A DNA stretch of 64,000 bases, from NCBI GenBank assembly GCA_013400155.1, contig VXBM01000044.1, forward strand, positions 2,195,237 to 2,259,236. Direction: 5' to 3'. Of the stretch, positions 14,561 to 27,139 are shown piece after piece (within the stretch, counting starts at the first letter, position 1; every line of letters starts with the position of its first letter). Origin of the DNA: Helopsaltes ochotensis. Lineage: Eukaryota; Chordata; Aves; Passeriformes; Locustellidae. The notes beneath the pieces were generated by a model. That model had not been told where the DNA came from, ran no database searches, and worked only from the letters and a program-made list of their open reading frames with translations. Made by a program: the position numbers and the translations under genes.

Positions 14561-14647
<87 letters not shown>
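14561..14647. repeat. T87 homopolymer
   Basis: There is an uninterrupted run of 87 T in intron 1. The polylysine and polyphenylalanine frames that cross it are artefacts of the run. On the minus strand it would be a poly(A), but no AATAAA sits just upstream on that strand and no known gene body is recognisable at 14648-14800, so a processed pseudogene is not supported. Confidence 0.95.
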
Positions 14648-15474
14648 CTGGTGGCATAGGCTTGTCTTTGAGACATATCAGAGAGACAGAGAAAACCCAG
14701 AATCTTCAAGAATTTTTGGTAATATAATTTGCAGCTTGTTAGGAGGCTACAGTTGTCCTGTGTCTGAGGATCTTTTAGCAGTTGTTGGGAATATCTGATA
14801 GGATTCTCCTGAGTGGCTATTCGCTTCTTTGGACTGGCATTGGAATCTGCAGGAATTCTTGCCTGCTATCTCTGACTAATGCAAGTTGTAATAGATGAAC
14901 ACTTATGCCTAAATTCTGCACTGTAATTCTGAGCACAGCAAATGTGTTTCATGTAGGGCTTTTAGAAATCTTCCAGGAAGGTCTTTATATACAAATCTTT
15001 TAATAACTAAATATTTTTAGAAGTAATAATTTTTCTAGTATAGAATTGCTTACTTTGTCATGTACTATAAAAAATATATGCCTTTTTGGTTTTGTTTGGG
15101 GAAAACTCTGGCTTTGGACGCCCATCTAACATTACCTTCACTTTTGGTCTTTTCCTCAGTTGAATGTCCAGTGGAACTTGCTAAGCAATGGGTTTAAAAA
15201 GATCCAGAAGTAGATTTCTGTACAGACTTTCCTTTTATATGGTTCATAAAATAGTTTGGTTCAGATAGAGGGTAAATGATGTGAGGGTGAGTATTTGAGA
15301 AGTCTGTTCTTAAATACAATGCACAGCCATTTAGATGAGTTAGGCTGTATTACTGTCTAAATTTATTTTGACTTCTTGAGATTTCTGCCCAGTTATTGAA
15401 TGCCTGTATCATTGAATATGTGCAAAAAGACTGTTTTATGCAGTGTGACAGTGCTAATACCTCTGAACAGGGGT

Positions 15475-15510
15475 TTATGTATAGTGATGTATTGCTTATG
15501 TATAGTGATG
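15475..15510 (+). repeat. 15-bp direct repeat
   Basis: TTATGTATAGTGATG occurs at 15475-15489 and again at 15496-15510, a local duplication with a 21-bp period. It has no coding context and no known function. Confidence 0.85.
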
Positions 15511-18500
15511 CTAGTAAATAACTGAATGTTCTATGGATATGAAATATCCCATAATTAAAGTAGCATAGTCAACTTTCAGCAAAGTTATGTCAAAGTTAAC
15601 TCTTCCATTCTCTCTGTGCACCTGCTTGCTGCAGTATGTGATGTCCAAACCAGCTGTCTTCTTGCCCAACCAGATTGTAGAGGGAAGAGAGTGACTAAGG
15701 AAAGGTTGTCAGTCTGGCCTTATGAATGTTCAGCAGAAGGAGTCATTTTTGCATTTATTTAGGAAAAAAACCCCTGGCTATTAATGTCTTACAAACCTAA
15801 AGACATACAGGTGACAGATTTGTTTTGTGTAGAGTTAAAGGGTTGCATATGCAGTTTTCAGCAGTAAACAAGTCAGGAAGCTGGGAAATGTTGCTTTGGA
15901 TTATTCCTTGTCTCCCATACTTTTGGTGTATTTGTTCATTTAACTAAATAATACTTTTTAGCTGTATAAATTTTTTAACTGTATAAGAAAGAATTACAAA
16001 GCAAAACAAATTCTAAATTAAGAAACATCTTTAATTATGTTGTTTATTTTTAGAGGGGAAATGTAGTGATTTTGAAATTTTCCTGCACCTCTGAGGGTGC
16101 TTTACAGGTTACATTGTGTATTTTTTTATTCCACTCACAGCATATTCTTGCATACTTTTGTTACGTGCCTGGAAGTTCTTAGCTAATTCACTGACAAAGC
16201 ACCTTTGTGTTTAGAGTAGGTTTACTTTTTTAAAAAACTTGGTTTAGCAGTATTTGTTTTAGTGTACACATGAGAACAGATTGTCCAAAAATCAGTAGTA
16301 CTGAAAATACGCTGTGGGAAACCCTAAAGGTTTTTCATTTTGCTGTACATAATTTAGCCTTACAATTATTTGTTTTCTTCCAAAGACTAGGATAACAGTC
16401 AAGGAAGAAAGCATGTATCATATTCTTCTGTTAACCCATTTTAAAGAAGTGAATTAATGGAATCAAATTTTGGATGTAACTGTAAATCTTAACAGACTAT
16501 CAAAATGCTGTATTCTGAGTGGTCTTGGACACTATTTTTACTGCCTTCATAAAAGAATTAACTTACTTGCTTTTCTATGGAGCATCTATCACTGTTGTCT
16601 GAAACAGAAAATTCAGAAAACATATTGCTAAAATTTCACTTCCTGATAGGACAGAGGATTCAGTTCCTGTGGGATAAAGTCTAGCTAAAACATTGGTGTC
16701 TGCTTTTGTAAGCAAAAAGCCATGTTTATTAACCATGCTGGTGTAATGTAGAAATCCATGGAGGCTCTTTATGGAGTTGTATTTTTTTTCCAGAGACTGC
16801 GCTTTCAGACAAAACCTGATGCTATTCACAGATAGGATTTTAGGCATGTTACTGTGTGCTTCTCCCTCAACACTGGTCCATAAGTAACTGGTTAAAACCT
16901 TGTTTGACAACTTAATCATTGCCTTACAAATTCAGAGAAATAAATAGCTTATCTAATATCTTGAAATAACCACCTGCCTGGGGCTTGAGAAAGGGTATTG
17001 CAAGAAGTGTAGCACATGGCAATTTAACATAATTCTTCCTAACAAAAAACAATTATTAATTGCCTTGTGTCCTGAACTGTGAAGATTGTGTTCCAGGCTG
17101 CTTGATTTTTATCTTACCCAATATAAACATGGCTTTATGTTCGTGTAGATCTCATTTGGAAAAAAACTGGTGTCTTGGAGATGAAAATCAATAGAACTCA
17201 TTATTGTAACTGTGTATTACGGCATTTATCAAAAGGCAGTTTGTATCTAATTTGTATCTTTTTTTTTTAGCTAGTAGCTTTTCAAAATGCTGTGAATCTG
17301 AGAATAACTTTATTTTCTATTGTATGCTTTTGGTTTGTTTTTCTTCACTTTGTTTTCTATCCAATGCTTTTTGTCTATGAAGACTTCCTCTTTCTTCCTT
17401 CGAAATTATACTCATTCTGTTTAGAGATGAACAGAGCAGTACGCAGTACTCAAGAAAGGAAGGTGTAATTACCTCTGCTTTTCTCTGTTTAGCAACTTTT
17501 AATAGCTGCTTATTAAGCAAATAATTTAATGGAGTTAACACCAATTAGCAATCTTTCTGGTAAGAAGTTCTCAAAAACATTCCAATATGTTTAATAACCT
17601 CAGGTGACTTAGTGTGCCAGTCAGCAATGGTCGGCTGTTCTGCCTCTTCCCCTCCACATCTCCCTCTGCAGCTCAGACTTGAATTTCTCTGCAAAGTGTC
17701 ATGGATGGGGTTTTCTGCCAACATGTTTTCCTTTGCCAACAGCAAAATTCAGTAGGAAGGAAGAAGATTGTTGTGCTCGGTGTCATTTCTGTAATTGAAC
17801 TTGTAGCTCTCCGGCAGGAAAAAAGGAAGTCAGTGTTTGTTTGAGACATAAACTGGTTATAAGCCCCTGAGTACAAAAGAAGTGCTTCATACATTGTGTT
17901 CAATATTCCTCTGATGCATTTGTATCCTGTCTCTGAAAACTGTCTTTTGTTTGACTTTACATGTTGTACTGTCTCTTCTGTTGAGTACAACAGCTTATGA
18001 AAAGGATTTTGTATGATCTACTGGCTGTTGAATTTGTCTACAGGTAAAATACGAGCTTACCTTCAAGAAACAAAAGTCAACATTTTTCAGACAGAATTGA
18101 ATGCTTTTCTCCTAGAACATATTTATGCAATATTTATTATATTGATGAGGGAAGAGAAAGCTCAGGGCACTCTGGTAGGCTGAGTTAGAAAGGCCCATTA
18201 TAGGGAGGGGTAATTTTCCCATATTTGCTAAACATGTTATGTGTAGTAGCAAACAATTGGAGGACATTATGTCAGGAATCTGTTGGCTTTGTGTGACAAA
18301 GCATTCCTGTGGATCCAAACAAAGCAAAATTTTCCCGATTTCTGCTAAAATATTTTACATATCAAATGATAAATGGTATCACATTTTTTGGGGGGGGTAA
18401 CTCCTATTAAGAAGCAACATTGTATTTACGTATTAAGCGTATTTGTGCACAAACCTTCTTTGGTAATGTTGCTGAGATTCTAGTAAGTTACTGTACTTCC

Positions 18501-21500
18501 AGTTGAATATATAATTATGGATATATCCATTTCCTTTAGCTTCAACACATTTCTTGTCTCCTAACAGAAGACTGGCTGTGAATTGAGCGTGCAAAACCAC
18601 AGGCTGGTGGTTCTCCCTGTAGACTGCTCAGTGAGGTACTAAAAGTGATTATGTTCACTTGGCAAGTCCTGCCCGAGGCATGTGCAAGCTGAGTTAAATA
18701 TTTGCACCCATATAGAAAATCTCAAAACTGACTTATGAAATCATCTTTCTGTTACCTTCCTGATTAGTTAATGACGCACCAAAGGCTGCAGCTTCAGCTT
18801 GTGCTGGGCTTGTGCTGTGGTTTGTTCTCCTGTTTTGTGCTTGTGCAAGGGACCAGGGAGCTTTGATCAGAGTACGGATGATGCTTATAAGAAGAGAGAG
18901 GTTTTTGAGTTAGTTTGGAGTCTCAGAGGTGACAGGAGACACAGTGCAGCAGACATGGCTGTATGTTTGACCTGATTTCTTTGTTTCTGCTTGAAGCCTC
19001 TCTGAGGTGTGGCTTCTATCAGCCACATCTTCATGTGGGTGGGTAATTAGCTACACTGCAGAAACAGATTAATCAGACTCATGTACAGTGTGCAGGCAGA
19101 GTAACATGCAGGTGGCACTCTTAGGTTTGGATCAAGATAATAGGGACCACTGAACATATTCTAACCGGCATTTTTTGAAGGAAAAATGTAACATGAAATG
19201 GTTGCCCAGGTTTGTTCTAAGTTGCCATCTGGCTTATTTTCAACAAGGTAGAAAACTCTTCTCAAAAACTCTTCCTCCCTTCCAGGTTTTACTGGGCTAC
19301 TGCAGGTGTTTTTCATATGTAGGTCAATGGGCCTATGCTCAGGTACTGTTACATGAACTTGGCATGTAATGATGTGGTTCATTATGTAGCAATACATATG
19401 GAAATAGAAATAAAATATTGTTAGAAAATGTAAATCTTCAGAGCCCATTTGTATCCAAATGTCTGTGTGAAAAATAGGGCTAAAATCCTACTTGTCTTCA
19501 TTTTAATTTTCTGTAGTTGCTTGATTTTTGTTTCCTCAAATATCTTTTATTTAGCAATTATATACACTCTTATTTGTGCTCACGTGTGTACTTTTTTTTG
19601 TGCATATGTAGAAGTATATAGTTCTGACAAATGCTGATCTAATTTGAAAAGTGCAAGTGGATGTTAACGCATACAAAATATTATCCCCTTTTATGAAAGT
19701 TGTTACCCTTTTGCTCTCTCTCTCTCTTTTTTTGGAGCCATTTCAAATAGGTCCGCAGGTAGAATGCCCATTCAGGTAAGAAAAGCACATGCTTGTGTTT
19801 ATTAAAGGAGTTTTTTTAAAAGTGTATATGAAGTTGAATATGCGAGAGAGTAGGTAGGAATTAGTTGTTACTTGTTTTTAGAATAAAAGGAACACTAGCT
19901 TTGAGAATAAAAAGCTGTGAAAATTCATGTTCTGGAGCTAGTAATTTCATTTGTCACCTCATTGGTCTGCATTTATGGAATTGCCTATTCTTGTTAGGCC
20001 TGGAAAGGCACACGTAAATGATGGCAAAAGGAATGATTCATTTAAAGGCGGTGCTTTAATAGCATCATAGATTGCACTTTTAGTAAAGTAGTTTTTTTAA
20101 TTGCCTCTGCATGTATTTGCAAAATTTTATTGCAATTTGAAAAATTGTACTTGACTCTCAACTTTCTTCTTATTAAAGTTGTGGATTTTTTTGTGTTTTT
20201 ACTTGTTCGACAGTTTGTGTAAATTATTGGTTATCTGTACTTTGAATAGTATATACTTAATTTTTGCCTCAGTCTAGAGATCTTACAGTTCTGTCTTTGG
20301 CTGTTAATAGTGGTGTAATATTTATTTTAATTGCCAAGTGAAAGGAATTTCATTAATCAGGTTTTACTACAACAGATAAACCTTTGTAAGGGATCAATAA
20401 ATCAATAACCTTGTAGTCTTGTATCAAACAAGAGAATTTAAAGAACACGAGTGTTTAAGTTTGTTTTTTGTAACTTACTTGTTGCATCCCAAGTGTAAGT
20501 TTGTGTCTTTCTGGTGAAATAATTACACTTCTTGGGGGGGAAAAGAAAAAAGAACAAAGAAGCTGTTAGTGAAGAAATTAAATTTTTCTGCCAGTAATTT
20601 ATATTATCTGCTGACTTCTATATTCTCAAAACCTGTGGATTTAAAAGCCCAATGAAACTTGCAATTGTTTACATCAGCACATTTAGTAAACTTAAGCAGT
20701 GTTTGTTGCATTGTTTTCTCTGTGTTAGTTTGTTGCTTGAAACTAATTAAACGCTGTTATTTAAAAATACTAATAATTTTATTCTGCTTACAAGGTTAGC
20801 TACTCCCTGCAAGTGTGAGGCACAAGTTTTTGGTTGATTGATTGCGTTAAAGCCTACCTTTAGGCAATGCCCAATTTCAGTGTGCAGTTCCATGGAACAG
20901 CTGGTGCTGTTCAGAAAAGGTTGGAATTCTTTTTGGCGTTCCGTGTAAGTCCTGAATTTCCTTCAGAGTTTGCACCTTCTGTAAGGTGTTGCTGTGGGTA
21001 GCTGCAAACAAATGAGCTCTGAGCTCAGTATTTTTCATATTAAGGTAGAACTTTTTAAAGAACGAAACTCTGTTGGGATAGATTTGGGTTTTTCAGGGTG
21101 TTGGTTGCCTAAATCCTGCATATTAACTTCATTTCAATTTATCTGATTTTTTTGCTTCTCTTTATTAGTGCATTTCATATATGCAATCATTTCTACAGAT
21201 TTCCAGTCAAAATATGGATAAAGTCAAAAGTTATCTAGGGTTGCAAATAATTTTTGCAATACACTGAATTTTTTTTTGTAAGGTGCTTTTGTTACACTGT
21301 TCTTAAGTAGATCAATAAAACTGATGGTTTACTATCTTGTCTCTTTGTCTACTACTTCCATACTGTTCTCTTTCCCTTCCCCCTGCTTTTGACTGCAACT
21401 TAGCTAACAGCATCTTGAATCTTATTTTTCATCACGACTGCAGTTGTAGTGCGGTAACTTATGTAACATTTTTTCATTAATTACTTTTTTGGCTTGTAAA

Positions 21501-24500
21501 AACATTTTGAAAAAACCCTGTCTTTTCTTCCATTCTCCTGCTCATGAAAATTGCTAATTTTTCTCAAAATATTTTAAACCTTGGTAAATGTCATAAAGCC
21601 ATATAAAACTTTTAAAATACATTGATCCCCAGGGAATCTCAGATATCTCAATTATTAAATCACTGAAAGCAAAGGTGAGGCTCCTTACCAAAACAACAGG
21701 TAATTTTACAGGAACTTTAGAAAACTAGCAGTGTGGAGACTTTCTTTGCTCTAGCTATAGGACAAATGTGTAAACTTTTGCAAGAGATCTCACTTAAGAG
21801 TGTGGGCTATCATTTTTTTGGAGCTAGACATGGCCATGCAGGTAGATTTTTAGGTTTTTTGCCTTTAAAAGGTTTTGCATACAAAATGTCTCCTTGTGAA
21901 AAAAGTAGTTCTTCAAGAACTGCAAGATGCAAAGCCATTTTATACAACATAGTGTAGCTTTAGAGAAATCCTCATTCTTGAAGGAACTTCTTGTTGAGAT
22001 GAATTCTTTCTTCTGGATGGTTATTGCCCTGTTTTTAAGCTCTGGGCTTCTTCAGGCATATCAATGCTTGACACCTTTTAGCATGCTTTAAGTTGCACTG
22101 AGTTGTCTCTCTTCATTATATACAATGTGTTGGTTCTAACTGATGTGATGTAAAAACATACAGATTTTGCCAAGGCATTGCTTAGGAGAAGTTTATTTAT
22201 ATGCATGAGTGAATACAGACATTCTTTACTGTTGACATGAGATACATGTTGAAAGGAAGTAGAACTTGTGCACAGATAATCCTATTTGGAATTTGATCAG
22301 AACTTTCCAAGTGTTTCTTCAGCCTTACCTTGTTTTTTCTTCTGTTATAATTTACTGTATACTTTGGCATGTAAAATGTGCTGTGTCAGCAACTTCTTTA
22401 CTGTAGAGTTCTTCCTAGGAGCATTCTAAGAAAGTAGGGTGAAGATACAAGATTTCATAAATAAGGATGACATTTTTATTTGTATTTGTGAATTGGAGCC
22501 CTCAGTATCAGGTGGTAGTAGATACAGTGTTATTGTGGGATGTGCCTTTGCAAAGAGATGATAGATGCTGATGGGAAAGGGACCACTGAATGTCGAACTT
22601 GTGCTTTGGGCAGGAATGTCACTGTTGGAAGAATACATAATTTGACCAGTTCCCAAATGCTGTGAGAAGTAAATTTATAGACTTGCTTAAAAGAAAGATT
22701 TCAAATTGAATTTCTGACGTGCCTGGATGGAAGACTTTTCCCTTAATGCCTTGACACCTTCTCCTTTAAACAAATCTTAAGAATACCAAATTTAAGTTTT
22801 AAAGAAGAAAGGAAGGACAAATTGAGAATTTGATTATTGCTAAGCTAGTAGGAAAGTGGGTCAGTAGCATAGCCTGGTGTAGGCTGTGTGTAATAGGTAA
22901 AGGAAGGGAGAAAACTTGCATCTGCTTGCAATATGGTGAGTGTACTAAGCTTTCAATTTACAATGATAACGTTTTGAAAACCATAGCTTTAATAGTTTAT
23001 TTCCAAGTTCTCTTTTCATGATAGCCTCATCTTTGTCACATATGCAAATACTGCTGTTCTTTGCTCTGTCTCCAGTGTGTTTTCTTTAGAGAGAATTTTT
23101 GAATAGGAGTGAAATTTTTCTGAGCATATTCTCCTAGTCTGAAAAATCTTGAATATTTTTTTATAGTGTTAACTGAGTAAGGTTAAAAATATTTCAGAGG
23201 CAATGTTATCTGGCTTTGGTTTGACATTGGTAGTAAAATTTCACTTGCATGAAGAGAACTTCAGCAGAAGTTTTAAATGTCACAAGAGGATTTTTTTATG
23301 TTTCTCTGTTTTCATAGTAACTTGAAACTTTTTCAAGTGTTACCTTGTATGTGTTAATTAAAATTTCAGTAAAGAAGTTAGGTTAACGAAGGGAGAAAAC
23401 TATTTCCTTTTTTGTTTAGAAGAGCAAAGAGAGAATGTAGCATTTTGTTATGGGCAGTAAGGCTACCCATTTTCTGGTATCAGCTATATGTCGACTGTGC
23501 TCAGTATTTTTGAGAGATACAGAATAGAAAAACACTGTCCCACTTCTCCCAGCAGATGACTTGGTATAAAAATTGCTTGAAAATAGTTACAGACAGAAGA
23601 AGACTTAAAGCAAAGTTTTATAGCCTCCAAATCACTATGTTGGTATAGAAAATATTACAACATTTGTGCTGGTTCATAGATGTGACTGACATGGAATAGT
23701 TATTTTTTTGATGTCAACTTTGTCGGGTATTGCATTTAAGGCATAAGAACAGACCTTGGAGATACAGCCTCTGGAGTATGTATGTTCCTTATATTTGATT
23801 AAATCAAAGTGAAATTATGAGGCAGTATAGTATAAACGTTTCTCAGAGATGTGAATGAAGAGCTTTAGATGTATTTTATTGCCTATGAAGGCCATAGCCC
23901 AGCAACAGGACACCTAACAAAACAAGACAGAAACCCTAACATATTTGAAAACAATTCTGATTTATTAAAAGTGTTATTTTCTGTATGTTCTCTTTGTAGT
24001 GTATTTCTGTGGGAAGCAGAATTAATTTCTTGTGAAATTACCTTCCTGTGGTTTTTGAAAATGGAGTCTAATTGAATATATTGAAGTAGAATTAATCTTT
24101 CATGGTTCTGGTTTATTTTTGTTTAACGGTGGGCAAATGGCTTTTTAAACTTTAGGAAGTTGCTTCCTTTTTGATATTGAAAATGATGGACTGCCTGTGT
24201 GTGTTGATACTTCATACATTAAGAGGAGGTAATGTAGTGAAAACACTTGCCTGTTGCAGTTTGACTCGGTGCCTGTTTTCCTATTATTGTCTGGTAGGAG
24301 AGCAAATAGCAACAGAACCTTCGGTAATGCAGTGCAAGAGATACAGCTCCATTTGCAGTATATGTCCAGTAGAGTTAAAAAAAATACATCTAGAATATTC
24401 TTTTTCATGCTTTAGTATTTTCAAATATGATAGACACAAATCAGTGTTAGTGTTTGGATTCTTATGTGCAAAACTATAGACTAAAATTTTATGTTTAAAT

Positions 24501-24638
24501 AAAAATTTATACATTTTATGTACAAATGTCATGAAGTACTTGTAATGAATCTCAGAAGTAAAAGTCATCATCTGGAAGAAGCACACTTTCACTTTTTCTT
24601 GACTTTTCCCAGCACGTGTTAGGAAGGGATTGAATGCA

Positions 24639-24671
24639 ATTTCAATCCCATTGATACAATGGGATTGAAAT
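24639..24671. repeat. Perfect 15-bp inverted repeat with 3-nt loop
   Basis: The left arm 24639-24653 (ATTTCAATCCCATTG) is the exact reverse complement of the right arm 24657-24671, around the loop ATA. The hairpin is too short for a microRNA precursor and has no T run that would suggest pol III termination. It could be a palindromic mutation product or a cruciform-prone site in intron 1. Confidence 0.9.
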
Positions 24672-27100
24672 GAGTATTTAAGAGTAGATTAAATATCACT
24701 AAATGTCACTGGTTACCTTTAAGGATATCTTATATCAATATTCTTTTGCCATTGGTTATAACTTCAATTGTCACAGTCTAAATTATAAAAGATCTTTGTA
24801 CTTTCTTGCTCTTTCCTTTGAGTTTTCCTTAAGTATGTCTGTTTTTTCTCTTCAGAAAGCTGTCATCTTGCCAATTATAAAAATTTTAAAAAGCCCCTAA
24901 GGAAAGCAAAACACTCCCAAACACAGACTCATTTGGCTTTGTGTAGCCAAGTGTCATAGTTTGTCAGCTTTGGGACTGATTCTATTTTGCTGCGCTTTTT
25001 TATACTCTTGTCTATTTAGTTCTTAATGCATGTTCTGGCGCCAAAGTTTTGGAAAAGGGTCAAAAAACCTGGAGCTTAAATGAAGGCATAACATAAATTA
25101 GAGCAGCATTTGGGGCAGACAAGCACTTAGCAGACACCTCGAGCTTGCTGGTGTGTGTTTTTAGAGATGGTGTCTGTCAATGCCTGCTGTTTATGATGTG
25201 GACTGACTGCTGCCAAAGTGGGCTGTGCTTGGGGATGTGACTTCTCTAGGCTCATGGGGAGGGCCTTGGAGAAAGGAAAAATTGTGAGCTTACTGGCAGT
25301 GGTGTTTGAAATTTTTCTGTGAGATGTTGTGGAGAGGTTTTTTTGAGTTTGCTATTACTTCATCTCCTGCTACAGCTTTGCAAAGGTCTGTTTTAGGTTT
25401 TTTAAGGCTACAAAATACAGTCGAAAAAAACTTGGAAAAACACTTGATAGTTGTTAATTGAATCAAGTTGTCTAGGACACATCCTTGTCCTGTACCTCCT
25501 AGTAGCGAAAGCCGGGATCTAAAAAATGAGGTGGAGTTTTCCACTCAAGTGGCGTCCATCTTTTCAGTGTATTGATCCCCTGCCATGCTGCTGGCTAGAT
25601 TCAGTTGCAGGATGGGGTGTGTCAGTACCAGGGCTGAGCAGCAGCACTGTGGCCCTACAGGACATCTCTCTGCTTCTGTGTGGGCTCCCTCCTCCCCAGC
25701 ATCTTTGCTGTCAAATGTGTTTGTGTAGGTGCATAGAGAACAAATTCAGACAGAATCGGTTTCCTGATCCCTGTTGCAGCAGACTGTACAAATGTGCTTG
25801 TGTTGGTACCAGGAAGGAGATAGTACAGGGACAGAAATGAACAGCGGGGGCACGAACAATTAGAAATCCTTTCAGTATTAGTCTTTGGCTTATTCTGCCT
25901 TAGAGCATATGTGGAATTATTGACTTGGCTCTTCCTTGCATCCCAGATATGCTCACGCTGTCGGGGGAGCAGCTGACAGTGTTTGAAGCTGTACAAGTAG
26001 TATTTGTACAAGGTATGCTGTTCAAGCAAATGTAGAGTTTCCCTTTTAGTTTTCTTCTGTATGCAATGACTTGAGGTGGAATAGTACTACTTTAAACTTT
26101 TATGCGAATTGTATCTAAATCATTTTGATGGCAAGACTCGTGTTTGTAGCATGGACTTTTTGTTAATCAGTCTGAGCTAAATCTACCATGATAGAACTTA
26201 ATCTAGGTTTTGGAGTTCTTGTTTAATTACTGAGTTTCCTCTTTTTCTACTCTGAGTGATTCCATTGCATGACTTTATGCATAGAGTATATGCTCAGTGT
26301 GTACTCATTGTGTAAGAACTGCCTTCTATTTTATTCACCACTTTAACAGCTGTGAAATACATACTGGACAACTACACCATTTGCTACTGTTTTTATGGGC
26401 CCAGAAATACATTTGCCAGAATGGTATCAGCCAAGCTGTATCTAAAGATATGTGCAGTTTATTCTAACATTCTGATAATTGTACGTCTTAACTATCTGTG
26501 CTAAGTTTGAGCAGGAGCATAATGATTATGTGATATCTCCCAAGATGCATGAGAATTTAATTTTTTTTTCTTCTTTATAAGATTGAGTTTTTTAAAAGGC
26601 TCTTTAAATCTAATTTCCATCAAATAAGCCAAGGTGAACTGAGACACCATAAGTAGATTTGTCAGCCTGGTTTATCACTTGGTGAAATTCATCATGAGAA
26701 AAATATTTAGCAGCATATTAGTAGGAGCAAAACTGCCAGTTATGCAATCTGGAGTTGGAGTGCTAACGGCAGAGCAGTTCACGTAAGCTTCTGGAAGTAG
26801 GATCGTCCTTAACTAGCCAACAATCTGTACTACTAAATTTTCACAAAAGCTAATAGGACTATTTAAAGAAAATTATATTTGTACATACTTAAAATTACTG
26901 ATATGTTGAATGGGGCTAAAAGGAAGGGTTTCATTATGGTGTTATTAAATAAAGCCAATCTATGCATTGAGTGCCTTTGTATTTCTGAAAGTATAAACAT
27001 AGGCTAGCAAATTGAATACTCAAATGCTAGAATCCTAACAGATTGTATTTAAAAAATTGTGCCCCGGTGCTTTATTTTAATCTTCATTTATTGTAAGGAA

Positions 27101-27139
27101 GATGTAACTATGTTACATCTATGTAACTATGTTACATCT
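27101..27139. repeat. Tandemly duplicated palindrome
   Basis: A 19-bp unit (ATGTAACTATGTTACATCT) occurs at 27102-27120 and again at 27121-27139. The sequence GATGTAAC-TAT-GTTACATC at 27101-27119 is a perfect hairpin with a 3-nt spacer. It lies in intron 1 and no function is recognised. Confidence 0.9.

Noticed and set aside
14512..14798. Frames with long polylysine or polyphenylalanine
   Set aside because: They are created by the T87 run and have no gene context.
14648..14800. Processed pseudogene with the T87 run as its A-tail (minus strand)
   Set aside because: No recognisable gene body, no AATAAA near the tail and no target duplication were seen.
16575..16919. 114-codon minus-strand frame in intron 1
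   Set aside because: It has no domain or motif; no promoter, splice or conservation evidence is available.
25526..25840. 104-codon + frame in a locally GC-richer patch of intron 1
   Set aside because: There is no domain, no CpG enrichment like that at 43 kb and no in-phase splice sites.
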